From Enterobacteriaceae endosymbiont of Donacia cincticornis (lineage in GTDB: Bacteria; Pseudomonadota; Gammaproteobacteria; Enterobacterales; Enterobacteriaceae): DNA of 64,000 bases. Positions 55,113 to 63,964 of this stretch are shown here, piece after piece; positions within the stretch are counted from its first letter, which is position 1; every line of letters begins with the position of its first letter. The notes beneath the pieces were generated by a model, which was given only the letters and a program-made list of their open reading frames with translations, was not told the origin of the DNA and did not search any database. A program made the position numbers and the translations under genes. Where the stretch lies: assembly GCF_012568845.1 (NCBI RefSeq), contig NZ_CP046194.1, positions 331,142 through 395,141 of the forward strand, given 5' to 3'.

Positions 55113-56186
55113 ATGCAAAAAAATTATTTTGATAATAAAAATAATTTAATGACTCCAAAAGAATTAAAAAACAAGTTACCAATATCTCAAAATATTAAAA
55201 ATAACATATTAATATCACGTAAAATTATATCAAATATTATTAATGGTAAAGATTCTAAAATTTTAATCATTTGTGGACCATGTTCTATACATAATTTTGA
55301 AGAAACTATAAAATATGGGAATTTATTAAAAAATTTATCATTAAAATTAAAAAAAAACATATATATTATTATGAGAGTATATTTTGAAAAACCTAGAACA
55401 ATTTTAGGATGGAAGGGATTAATTAATGATCCATATATGAATCAAACTTTTAATATAAACAAAGGATTATACCTAGCACGTAAATTATTAATTAGACTAG
55501 CTGAAAAAAATATATTATTAGCAACTGAAATTTTAGATCCTAATACATTTCATTATATAGATGATTTATTAAGTTGGGTGGCTATTGGAGCACGTACAGT
55601 AGAATCACAAATTCATAGAGAAATAGCTTCTTTCATCAAAATTCCTGTAGGATTTAAAAATAATACAAATGGTGATATTAATGTAGCTATTAATGCTATT
55701 CAAGCATCAGCTGCAAAACATCATTTTATTGGTTTAAATCAAAATGGAAAATTATGTGTAATAAATACTACAGGAAATAAAAATTGTCATATTATTTTAA
55801 GAGGAGGTCAAAAACCTAATTATTATAAACATGATATAATTAAATGTGAAAAAAATTTATTAAATCTCGGATTAAAATCTAAAATAATGATAGATTGTAA
55901 TCATGGAAATTCTAATAAAGATTATAAAAAACAAATTTTAGTTATTAAATCAATAATTTCTCAAATTAAAGAAGGAAACATTTCGATTATAGGAATAATG
56001 ATAGAAAGTTATATTAATGAAGGAAATCAAATTTTAGATATTAAAAATAATAAAATATTAAAATATGGAGTGTCAATTACAGATGGATGTTTAGATTTTA
56101 AATCTACAGAAAAATTTTTATTAAAAATAAATAATGAATTGGATCCAATAATTAAAACACGTTTTTTTCAACAAAATATTTATTAA
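55113..56186 (+). CDS. aroF: DAHP synthase, AroF type
   Basis: Condenses phosphoenolpyruvate and erythrose 4-phosphate, the entry to the shikimate pathway. The 357 residues (E. coli AroF 356) keep CGPCSIH, MRVYFEKPRT, GWKGLINDP, GARTVESQIHRE, LRGGQKPNY, DCNHGNSNKDY and MIESYINEGNQ, so catalysis and metal binding look intact. Position just before tyrA and the MQK start make it AroF rather than AroG or AroH. The feedback-pocket segment LDPNSPQY of E. coli AroF reads LDPNTFHY here (Phe146, His147). GGAT precedes the ATG. Confidence 0.96.
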   Translation: MQKNYFDNKNNLMTPKELKNKLPISQNIKNNILISRKIISNIINGKDSKILIICGPCSIHNFEETIKYGNLLKNLSLKLKKNIYIIMRVYFEKPRTILGWKGLINDPYMNQTFNINKGLYLARKLLIRLAEKNILLATEILDPNTFHYIDDLLSWVAIGARTVESQIHREIASFIKIPVGFKNNTNGDINVAINAIQASAAKHHFIGLNQNGKLCVINTTGNKNCHIILRGGQKPNYYKHDIIKCEKNLLNLGLKSKIMIDCNHGNSNKDYKKQILVIKSIISQIKEGNISIIGIMIESYINEGNQILDIKNNKILKYGVSITDGCLDFKSTEKFLLKINNELDPIIKTRFFQQNIY

Positions 56187-56204
56187 TTATAAATTTAAAA
56201 TAAT

Positions 56205-57278
56205 ATGTTAAATAAAATAAATTTATTACGTGATCAAATTGATATTCTAGATCAACAATTATTAAATCTTTTAAAAAAAAGATTAAATTTAGTAAAACAA
56301 ATTGGATTAATAAAATACAAAAATGGATTACCTATTTATTCTCTAGAAAGAGAAAAAAATATAATTAAATTAAGAAGACAAGAAGCAGAACAAAAAGGAA
56401 TATCTCCTAATTTTATCGAAAATATATTATATCGTATAATTAATGAATCATATTTTTATGAAAAAAATAAAATATTTAAAAATTTAAAACCTAATTTTTC
56501 TAAAATACTTATTATTAGTAATAATAAAATGGGTCTTTTTTTTAAAAAAATGTTAATATTAACAGGATATAATATTAATTATATAGAAGAAAAAAATTTA
56601 GATATAAAAAATATAGATTTTATATTTAAAAATATAGGTATGATTATTATTAATGTATCTATATCTTTTTTAAAAAAAATTGTAAAAAAATTATTAATTT
56701 TACCTAAAAATTGTATTTTAGTTGATTTATCTCCTTTAAAACAATTATCATTTAAAATGATACTTAAAATCTATAAAGGTCCTGTTTTAGGCCTATATCC
56801 ATTATTTAATATAGAAAAAAAATTATTTTTAAAAGAATCTATTATGTATTGTCATGGACATAATAAAAAACTTTATTTTTGGTTTTTAAAACAAATAAAA
56901 ATTTGGGGAATAAATATATATGATATTAATATTGGGAAACATGATCAATATATATTTTTTATAGAATCATTAAAGTATTTTTTTGTATTAACATATACTA
57001 CTTTAGTATCTAAAAATAAAATTTTATTAAATGAAATATTTATTTTATCAAAACCTATATATGATCTAAATTTATTTATTTTAAAAAATTTTTCTACTTA
57101 CGACATAAAATTATATATTGATCTTATTTTTAAAAATAAAGAAAATAAAAAAAATATCGAAAAATATTTTAATTGTATAAAAAATTTATTTTTTTTAATT
57201 GAAAATTATAAAATAAATAAAATAGAAAATATTTTTAAAAAAATACAAGATTTTTTAATAAAAAATATAAAAAATTAA
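56205..57278 (+). CDS. tyrA: TyrA: chorismate mutase with degenerate prephenate dehydrogenase domain
   Basis: Orthologue of E. coli T-protein (373 residues; 357 here). Chorismate mutase domain, residues 1-90: the active-site set is intact (Arg9, Arg26, Lys37, Arg49, Glu50, Ser82), with near-identical segments NLLKKRLNLV and GLPIYSLERE. Dehydrogenase domain, 98-357: clearly homologous (ILVDL, GPVLGLYPLF, GKHDQ, LSKPIYDL) but without key residues. The glycine-rich NAD loop GGGGQMG reads SNNKMG, catalytic His197 is Tyr198, His257 is Tyr258 and Arg294 is Asn295. I infer a working mutase and an inactive dehydrogenase. It follows aroF by 18 bases. Confidence 0.93.
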   Translation: MLNKINLLRDQIDILDQQLLNLLKKRLNLVKQIGLIKYKNGLPIYSLEREKNIIKLRRQEAEQKGISPNFIENILYRIINESYFYEKNKIFKNLKPNFSKILIISNNKMGLFFKKMLILTGYNINYIEEKNLDIKNIDFIFKNIGMIIINVSISFLKKIVKKLLILPKNCILVDLSPLKQLSFKMILKIYKGPVLGLYPLFNIEKKLFLKESIMYCHGHNKKLYFWFLKQIKIWGINIYDINIGKHDQYIFFIESLKYFFVLTYTTLVSKNKILLNEIFILSKPIYDLNLFILKNFSTYDIKLYIDLIFKNKENKKNIEKYFNCIKNLFFLIENYKINKIENIFKKIQDFLIKNIKN

Positions 57279-57318
57279 ATAAATAATAAAAAATTATAGT
57301 TATAAATGATAATTAAAA

Positions 57319-57357
57319 ATTAAAAACTTAATATTAAAAAAATATTAAGTTTTTAAT
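57319..57357. terminator. bidirectional hairpin between tyrA and bamD
   Basis: A perfect 17-bp inverted repeat (57319-57335 with 57341-57357, 5-A loop) lies in the 86-base gap between two convergent genes. It reads the same from both strands and can serve both transcripts. In E. coli this slot holds pheA and raiA. Confidence 0.72.
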
Positions 57358-57364
57358 TACAAAA

Positions 57365-58084
57365 TTAAAAATTATTAATTTTTAATTTATTCAAAGAATT
57401 ATTTAAAATTTTTTTGATTAAATCAGTATCAAAATTATTATCTGGATTATTTTTTAAAAAAATTAAACATCTATTAATTGTTGATATATATTTTTTTTTT
57501 CGATAAAGAAATTTAATAATATTTAAATCAAAATTTTTAACACGTTTCATCATATAAACTAATTTCTTTTTTAAAAGATGAATATAAATACTATTTGGAT
57601 ATTTTTTAAAAAATATTTTTGTATCATTAATAGCTAATTGAGTATAAAATGGATTACAATCATTTCGGTTAATTTTAAATAGATTTTGTACTAAATTATT
57701 AGTATCTAAAGATATTTCTGTTATTATTTTAATATAAAAAATATAACTCATAAATGCAGAATGATCATATAATTTTATAAATTCATCTATTAATTCTAAA
57801 ACAATTAAAAAATTATGTTCTAAATAATTTAAATAAATTAAAAAAACTAAAATTTTTTCAGTATATATATTATGTGGATAATTAATATATAAATTATTAA
57901 ATTTTAATAAAGCTTGATTATATTTTTTTTCAGAAAAAAATTTTATAGCATTTAGATATTCACATTTTAAAGGAATATCAGAATAATTTTGTTCATATGT
58001 ATAATATTTACAATTAATTGTAATTACTAATATTATCATTAATATACTGATCGAAAATATTTTTTTATTTATATAATTTTTCAT
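57365..58084 (-). CDS. bamD: outer-membrane assembly lipoprotein BamD
   Basis: Essential lipoprotein of the BAM complex that inserts beta-barrels in the outer membrane. 239 residues (E. coli 245). A lipoprotein signal peptide ends in a lipobox-like VITINC, with Cys25 the likely lipid site. TPR-like repeats follow: NAIKFFSEKKYNQALLKF, IYTEKILVFLIYLNYL, FFKKYPNSIYIHLLKKKLVYM. The YPNSIY and KINRNDCNP segments mirror YPNSQY and GVDRSDRDP of E. coli. Divergent from rluD, as in E. coli. Confidence 0.9.
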   Translation of the reverse strand: MKNYINKKIFSISILMIILVITINCKYYTYEQNYSDIPLKCEYLNAIKFFSEKKYNQALLKFNNLYINYPHNIYTEKILVFLIYLNYLEHNFLIVLELIDEFIKLYDHSAFMSYIFYIKIITEISLDTNNLVQNLFKINRNDCNPFYTQLAINDTKIFFKKYPNSIYIHLLKKKLVYMMKRVKNFDLNIIKFLYRKKKYISTINRCLIFLKNNPDNNFDTDLIKKILNNSLNKLKINNF

Positions 58085-58149
58085 TTTTCTAAATTTATAT
58101 ATAATATAATATATTAAATATAATCTATAATTTTAAAATTTTAAATAAA

Positions 58150-59105
58150 ATGGAAAATATTAATTTAACTTTTAAAGTTTGTTTATTACATAATAAAAAA
58201 AGATTAGATGTTTTTCTTAAAGAAAAAGTATTAAAATTTTCTAGAATGCAAATAAAAAAACTTATACTTTGTAACAAAGTACAAATTAATTATAAAATTA
58301 TAAATATACCTAAAAAAAAATTTTTTTAGGAGATATAATTCAAATTAATACTCTTATTTTAAATAAAAAAATAATATGGAAAGCACAAAATATACCACTA
58401 AATATAATTTATGAAGATCAATATATTTTAGTTATTAATAAAAAATCTAATATTGTTGTACATCCTAATAATAAAAATATAAATAGTACTATTTTTAATT
58501 CAATATTATATCATTATCCATATTCAAGAGATATACCTAGAGCAGGTATTATACATAGATTAGACAAAAATACTACTGGATTAATGATTATAGCAAAAAA
58601 TATTTATTCTTATTTTTTTTTAAGACAAGAATTAAAAAAACATAATATAGTTAGAAACTATGAAGCTATTGTAAATGGAATTATTAAACATAATAATGTT
58701 ATAGATTATCCAATAAAACGTATATATAAAAAAAATAATATTTGTATGCATGTACATCCGTTAGGTAAAACAGCAATAACAAAAATTTTTATAAAAAATA
58801 TTTTTAAAAATTATACTCATTTAAAAATTAAATTAAAAACAGGTAGAACTCATCAAATTAGAGTTCATCTATCTTATATTAAACATAGTATTGTTGGTGA
58901 TCAAATATATAGAAACTATACTAGTAATATTAATTATCATAAATTTTATAAAATAAAAATTAATGAAATAATTAAAAGACAAGCTTTACATGCAAAATGT
59001 ATTAAATTTGTCCATCCATTTTATAATACATTAATAACATTAGAAACAATTTTACCAAATGACATAAATAATTTGATTAATTTTTTGAAAAATGTTAGCA
59101 TATAA
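58150..59105 (+). pseudogene. rluD: 23S rRNA pseudouridine synthase RluD, one-base frameshift
   Basis: RluD makes pseudouridines 1911, 1915 and 1917 in helix 69 of 23S rRNA. The gene starts at ATG 58150 with an S4 domain (KRLDVFLKEKVLKFSRMQIK). It hits a TAG at 58327-58329 just after an A9T7 run (58312-58327), then continues in the next frame from 58329 with GDIIQINTL, YEDQYILVINK, the catalytic motif HRLDKNTTGLM and KTGRTHQIRVHLSY. One extra A or T in the transcript restores 318 residues (E. coli 326). The downstream frame is intact for about 255 codons. It may be rescued by polymerase slippage, or be newly dead, or a sequencing error. Confidence 0.85.
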
Positions 59106-59107
59106 CT

Positions 59108-59140
59108 TAAAACTTTTAATATAAAATATTAAAAGTTTTA
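59108..59140 (+). terminator. hairpin after rluD
   Basis: A perfect 15-bp inverted repeat (59108-59122 with 59126-59140, 3-A loop) beginning 3 bases after the rluD stop. Likely terminator or 3'-stabilising stem. Confidence 0.68.
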
Positions 59141-59235
59141 ATATCATATTAGTAAATTTTTAAAAAAATAGTTTAACTGAAAATTAAATATTAGATAATG
59201 TTTAATCTTATATTTTAATAAAGAGTGATAAAATC

Positions 59236-59916
59236 ATGATAAATATAAAAAAAAAATGCGTATTGTTTTTTAGTATACTATTTTTATTAATAGTCACATC
59301 TAATAATTGTTTTGCATATAGAAATCCGCCAAGAGATCCTTTTTATGAAAAACTAACAAAAGAAAATCAGTTATTATATCAAAAAGAATTTGGTAATAAA
59401 CCAGTTATAGTTGAATTTTTTTCATTTTTATGTCCTCACTGTTATGAATTTTATAAAAATATTAATAAAAAAATTTTTTTAAATAAAATTCCTAAAAATG
59501 TTAAAATTATAAAGATTCATTATAGTAAAATGGGTCAAGAAGATGGTTTTGCTACTTTATTAGGTTATACATGGGTAGTTGCTAAAATGTTAAATGTAGA
59601 AAATAAAATTATGGGTCCTCTTTTTAATGGTATCCATAAAACTGAAACTATTCGTGATTATCAATCTATAAAAAAACTTTTTATAAAAGTTACAGGTATA
59701 ACTGGTAATGCATTTGATGCAGCATGGAATAGTAATATAGCAAAAACATTATTTGAAAAAGAATATGATTTAGTTGAAAAACTTGATATAAATTTAGTTC
59801 CAGATATTTATATTAATAATAAGTATGTTATTAATTTATCATCATTATATGATATCTATGCAGATAATTTTTATTCACACTATATAGATATAGTGTTAAA
59901 ACTTTTAAAAAAATAA
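59236..59916 (+). CDS. dsbA: thiol:disulfide interchange protein DsbA
   Basis: Periplasmic oxidase that introduces disulfide bonds. 226 residues (E. coli 208) with a signal peptide (MINIKKKCVLFFSILFLL through CFA). The active site is FSFLCPHCYEF near residues 68-78, exactly the CPHC of E. coli DsbA. The cis-proline loop is LVPDIYINNKY. AAAGAG precedes the ATG. Its place before polA follows E. coli order (yihFG lost between). The reoxidant DsbB is not in the window. Confidence 0.97.
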   Translation: MINIKKKCVLFFSILFLLIVTSNNCFAYRNPPRDPFYEKLTKENQLLYQKEFGNKPVIVEFFSFLCPHCYEFYKNINKKIFLNKIPKNVKIIKIHYSKMGQEDGFATLLGYTWVVAKMLNVENKIMGPLFNGIHKTETIRDYQSIKKLFIKVTGITGNAFDAAWNSNIAKTLFEKEYDLVEKLDINLVPDIYINNKYVINLSSLYDIYADNFYSHYIDIVLKLLKK

Positions 59917-59964
59917 GTTTATTTTTTTAAAAAAGATTTAATTTGGTATTAATAGTAAATATAT

Positions 59965-60837
59965 ATGAAAAAAAAAATAATTTTAATAGATGGAACATTT
60001 TATTTGTACCGTGCATATTATGCTTTACCTAATTTAACTAATAGTAAAGGGTATCCTACCGGTGCAATATATGGTTTTATTAATATGTTTAATAAAATTA
60101 TAAAAATGAATATTAATAGTTATTTTTTAATTATATTTGATACTAAAGGAAAATCTTTTAGAAAAAAAATTTTTAGTAAATATAAATTAACTAGAACAAA
60201 AATGCCTAATAATTTAGTTATACAAATAAAACCTTTGTATAAAATTATAAAGGCTATGGGATATAATGTTATAGCTATAAAAAATATAGAAGCTGATGAT
60301 ATAATTGGAACTTTATCAAAATATGCAGAAAAAAGGAGTTATTTTATTTTTATTTTTAGTATAGATAAAGATATAGCTCAATTAGTTACAAAAAATATTA
60401 AAATGGTAAATCCAATTAATTACTCTATTTCTGGACCGAAAGAAATATATAGTAAATATGGAGTACACCCAAAATTTATTAGTGACTTATTAGCATTAAG
60501 TGGGGATTCTATAGATAATATTCCTGGAATTCCAGGAATAGGTAATAAAATCAGTCAAAAATTAATTAATAAATTAGGAAATTTAAAAAGTATTTATCAA
60601 AATATAACAAATATTGATAATATTAATTTTCGAGGAGGGGAAAATATAAAAAAAAAATTAATAAAATATAAAAAATTAGTGTTTTTGTATCATAAATTAA
60701 CAAAAATTAAAACTAACATTAGTTTTAGTCAAGAATATTTAAATTTTAAAATTAAACCAAAAATAAATTGTTTAAAATATTTGTTTAAATTATATGAATT
60801 TAATAAATTAATCACTATTAATAATAATATTAACTAA
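59965..60837 (+). CDS. polA: DNA polymerase I 5' nuclease domain only
   Basis: 290 residues corresponding to the N-terminal 5'-3' exonuclease of E. coli Pol I (928). Catalytic acidic motifs are intact: LIDGTFYLYRA, IIFDTKGKSFR, IEADDIIGTL, SIDKDIAQLV, and the helix-hairpin-helix GDSIDNIPGIPGIG. The proofreading and polymerase domains are absent, and no remnant is seen in the 249 bases to typA. I infer a stand-alone flap endonuclease for Okazaki primer removal. The same reduction is known in Buchnera. Confidence 0.95.
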   Translation: MKKKIILIDGTFYLYRAYYALPNLTNSKGYPTGAIYGFINMFNKIIKMNINSYFLIIFDTKGKSFRKKIFSKYKLTRTKMPNNLVIQIKPLYKIIKAMGYNVIAIKNIEADDIIGTLSKYAEKRSYFIFIFSIDKDIAQLVTKNIKMVNPINYSISGPKEIYSKYGVHPKFISDLLALSGDSIDNIPGIPGIGNKISQKLINKLGNLKSIYQNITNIDNINFRGGENIKKKLIKYKKLVFLYHKLTKIKTNISFSQEYLNFKIKPKINCLKYLFKLYEFNKLITINNNIN

Positions 60838-61086
60838 TATAGTTAATATTATTAATTTTAATTAATAATAATAATGTTAATTAATTTTTATATAAGAATT
60901 TAAAATTAGTATTTATTTTAATGTGTTAAAACATGATTTTGATAAATATTGATACGCACTATATTATAGTAATATATTATATTATTATTTTAATAAAAAT
61001 ATAATTAAAATTACTTAAAATAATAATAAAATTTTTTTAAAAAAAATTTTATTAAACCTCAAATACTATTATTTTATCAAGGTTTT

Positions 61087-62898
61087 ATGAAAAAAATACG
61101 TAATATAGCTATTGTAGCTCATATAGATCATGGGAAAACAACATTAATAGATAAATTATTACAAGAATCTGATAGTTTTAAAAATGTTAAAAATTTATTA
61201 CAAAATAAACATAATAGATTAATGGATTCTAATGAATTAGAAAAAGAAAAAGGAATAACTATTTTTTCAAAAAATACATCTATTTTTTGGAAAAATTATA
61301 AAATTAATATTATTGATACTCCTGGACACGCAGATTTTAGCGCAGAAGTAGAACGTATTTTATCAATGGTAGATTCTGTTTTACTAGTAGTAGATGCTAC
61401 TGAAGGACCTATGCCACAAACAAAATTTGTTACATCAAAAGCTTTTTCATATAAATTTAAACCTATTATAATAATAAATAAAGTAGATAGAAAATTTATT
61501 AGAATTAATTGGGTGATTAATAAAATATTTGATTTATTTATAGATTTAAATGCTTCTGATGATCAACTTAATTTTCCTATAATATATACATCCGCCCTTA
61601 AAGGAATGTCAGGTAAAAATATAAATAAGATGTATAATAATATGGATATTATATATAAAACTATTATTGATTATGTTCCATCTCCTAAATGTGATATTAA
61701 TAAACCATTTCAAATGCAAATATCTCAAATAGAATATAACAATTATATCGGTAATATTTGTATTGGTTTAATTAAAAGAGGTAAAATTATCATAAATCAA
61801 AAATTAATTTTTATAGATAAAAATAATAAAATTAAAAAAATTAAAGTTTTATATATAATATATAATATAGGATTGAAACCTTTTTATATAAATAATGCTA
61901 AAGCTGGTGATATTGTTGGTATTGCAGGTATAGGATTTAAAGATATTAATATTTCTGATACAATTTGTGATATAAATAATTATAAATCTCTTCCAAAATT
62001 AAAAATAGAAGAACCAAAAATTAGTATGCTATTTCAAGTTAATAATTCTCCATTTTCCGGTATGGAAGGAAAATATTTAACAGCTCACAAAATATTTCAT
62101 AAAATTAGTAAAGTTTGTTTATATGATATAGCTTTACGAATCAAAAAAACTAAAAATAATAATATTTTTACAGTTTTTGGAAGAGGAGAATTACATATTG
62201 CTATGCTTATAGAAAATATGAGAAAAGAAGGATTTGAATTATTAATATCAAAACCACAAATTATATCAAAAATTATTGATGGAGAAAAAAAAGAACCATT
62301 TGAAATATTAATTTTAGATCTTATGCAAAATAAAAAAGGTAATATAATTCAATTATTAAATAAAAAAAAAGCTGTAATAAATAATATTATTCTAAATAAT
62401 TCTAATAATAGAGTTAAAATTGAAGCAATTATTTCAAGTAAGAGTTTGATTGGTTTCCGTAGCGAATTTATAAGTATGACATCTGGTAATGGAATAATCA
62501 ACTCTTTTTTTAGTCATTATGATAAAAATAAATATAATTTAGTACATAAAAGAAGTAATGGTGTTTTGATTTCAAATAAAGAAGGTTATGCTGTTACATT
62601 TTCTTTATATAATTTACAATCAAGAGGTAAATTATTAATCAATCCTGGAGATAAAATTTATAAAGGACAAATTATAGGGATACATAATAAATCAAATAAT
62701 CTTCTTGTAAATTGTTTAATTAATAAAAAACTCTCAAATATGAGGGCATCAGGAAATGATAGTTCTATGAAATTAATCCCTATAAAAAAAATGTCTTTAG
62801 AAGAAGCTATAGATTTTATTCAATCCGATGAATTAATAGAAGTTACACCTAAATCGATTCGTATCAGAAAAAAAAATTTAACTAAATTTATTATTTAA
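61087..62898 (+). CDS. typA: ribosome-associated GTPase TypA/BipA
   Basis: Translation-factor GTPase involved in 50S assembly and stress. 603 residues (E. coli 607). G1 is [10 protein letters not shown], switch and G2 are [11 protein letters not shown]3 is DTPGHADF, and G4 is NKVDRKF. EF-G-like domains follow with [21 protein letters not shown], and the BipA-specific C-terminal domain includes [18 protein letters not shown] precedes the ATG. In E. coli it also maps near polA. Confidence 0.97.
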   Translation: MKKIRNIAIVAHIDHGKTTLIDKLLQESDSFKNVKNLLQNKHNRLMDSNELEKEKGITIFSKNTSIFWKNYKINIIDTPGHADFSAEVERILSMVDSVLLVVDATEGPMPQTKFVTSKAFSYKFKPIIIINKVDRKFIRINWVINKIFDLFIDLNASDDQLNFPIIYTSALKGMSGKNINKMYNNMDIIYKTIIDYVPSPKCDINKPFQMQISQIEYNNYIGNICIGLIKRGKIIINQKLIFIDKNNKIKKIKVLYIIYNIGLKPFYINNAKAGDIVGIAGIGFKDINISDTICDINNYKSLPKLKIEEPKISMLFQVNNSPFSGMEGKYLTAHKIFHKISKVCLYDIALRIKKTKNNNIFTVFGRGELHIAMLIENMRKEGFELLISKPQIISKIIDGEKKEPFEILILDLMQNKKGNIIQLLNKKKAVINNIILNNSNNRVKIEAIISSKSLIGFRSEFISMTSGNGIINSFFSHYDKNKYNLVHKRSNGVLISNKEGYAVTFSLYNLQSRGKLLINPGDKIYKGQIIGIHNKSNNLLVNCLINKKLSNMRASGNDSSMKLIPIKKMSLEEAIDFIQSDELIEVTPKSIRIRKKNLTKFII

Positions 62899-62939
62899 TA
62901 TATCAACAATATTTTATACTAGAATAAAATAAAAAATAC

Positions 62940-63293
62940 TGGAGCTGGGGGGATTCGAACCCCCGTCCAAAATTATTACACTCTTAGCACTACATGTTTA
63001 GTTTTATTTTAAAATTTTAATAATACAAACTAATAAAACAAAGTTTTATATTATCTAGTCTTAATATCCTACTATATAATTTTAGACAAATTATATATGA
63101 TCCCTTTATTTATGACTGTTTACTTTTTATTAAAGAGAAAATAATAAGAAACAGAGCTTCATACAGTTGTTTATGCTGCTAAAGCGTAATTTTGATTTTC
63201 TGCAATTATCTTTTGCACGGTTTTTTTACAAGGCCTACCGTACCTTGACATGCTCTTTAAGTTTCATAATTCTGTCAAATCCTAATCAGCCCC
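62940..63293 (-). ncRNA. ssrA: transfer-messenger RNA
   Basis: 354 bases. 5' end GGGGCTGATTAGGATTTGAC; 3' end GGGGGTTCGAATCCCCCC then AGCTCC and discriminator A. The acceptor pairs GGGGCTG with CAGCTCC and keeps the G3-U wobble that alanyl-tRNA synthetase recognises. Typical internal segments include GCATGTCAAGGTACGGTAGG. The 3' CCA is not encoded. The tag frame encodes AENQNYALAA. It lies 4 bases after the smpB stop on the same strand, as in E. coli. Confidence 0.97.
63171..63203 (-). other. tmRNA tag reading frame (AENQNYALAA)
   Basis: Resume codon GCA at 63203, then GAA AAT CAA AAT TAC GCT TTA GCA GCA and stop TAA at 63171-63173. The E. coli tag is ANDENYALAA, so the protease-recognised NYALAA end is kept and the middle changed. 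Confidence 0.93.
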
Positions 63294-63297
63294 ATAT

Positions 63298-63754
63298 TTA
63301 AATACTTTTTTTTAATAAACGTATTTTTTTAATATTCCAAATTTTTTTTTTTAAAATATTTCTCTTATCATATTTTTTTTTTCCTTTTACAACTGCAATA
63401 TTTATTTTACACCACGATTTTTTCCAAAATAAACCAATTACTACAATTGTAAAACTTTTATTATTTATATAATTTTTTAAAAATTCTATTTCTTTTTTTT
63501 TTAACAACAGTTGTTTAACTCTTTTAGAGTTAAATTTAGTATGATTACATACTGTTTTTAATGGACTTATATTTAGATTATATACATAAATTTTTTTATT
63601 TATAATAGTTATATAACTATTTATAATAGTTACTTTTTTTGATCTTAAAGATTTTACTTCCCAACCTTTTAAAACAAGACCAGCATCGATTCTTTCTTTA
63701 ATAAAAAAATTATAATATACTTTCTTATTAAAAATAAAAAATTTTTTTTTCCAT
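63298..63754 (-). pseudogene. smpB: tmRNA-binding protein SmpB, one-base frameshift near the start
   Basis: SmpB delivers tmRNA to stalled ribosomes. From about 63744 to the stop at 63298 one open frame matches SmpB throughout: FNKKVYYNFFIKERIDAGL, KGWEVKSLRS, VIGLFWKKSWCKI, VVKGKKKYDKR. It has no ATG, GTG or TTG until residue 83 or so, and an in-frame stop lies just upstream (63754-63756). The only plausible ATG (63754) is in another frame and is followed by G then A9T6; with A8 instead it reads MEKKFFIFNKK and joins perfectly, giving 151 residues (E. coli 160). So one extra A separates start from body. Slippage rescue, a non-AUG start or a sequencing error are the options. Confidence 0.85.
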
Positions 63755-63964
63755 TATGAAAAAAATTTTATCATTTAAATAAATAAAATTATATCTTTTT
63801 TTATAAAAAAAAACAATATTAAAAAAAATATTTTATATAAAAAAATTATTTTAACAAGATTAAATATCTTGCAAAAAAAATTTTTTTATACAAAATAACA
63901 TTTATTATCTATTTGTAATAAATAATTTTTAATAATAAAAAAAATAATTATATAAGGATAGAAT

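Noticed and set aside
63755..63964. Heat-shock (sigma-32) promoter upstream of the last gene: CTTGCAA near 63870.
   Set aside because: No CCCCAT-like -10 element at the right distance; the match is within what AT-rich sequence gives by chance.
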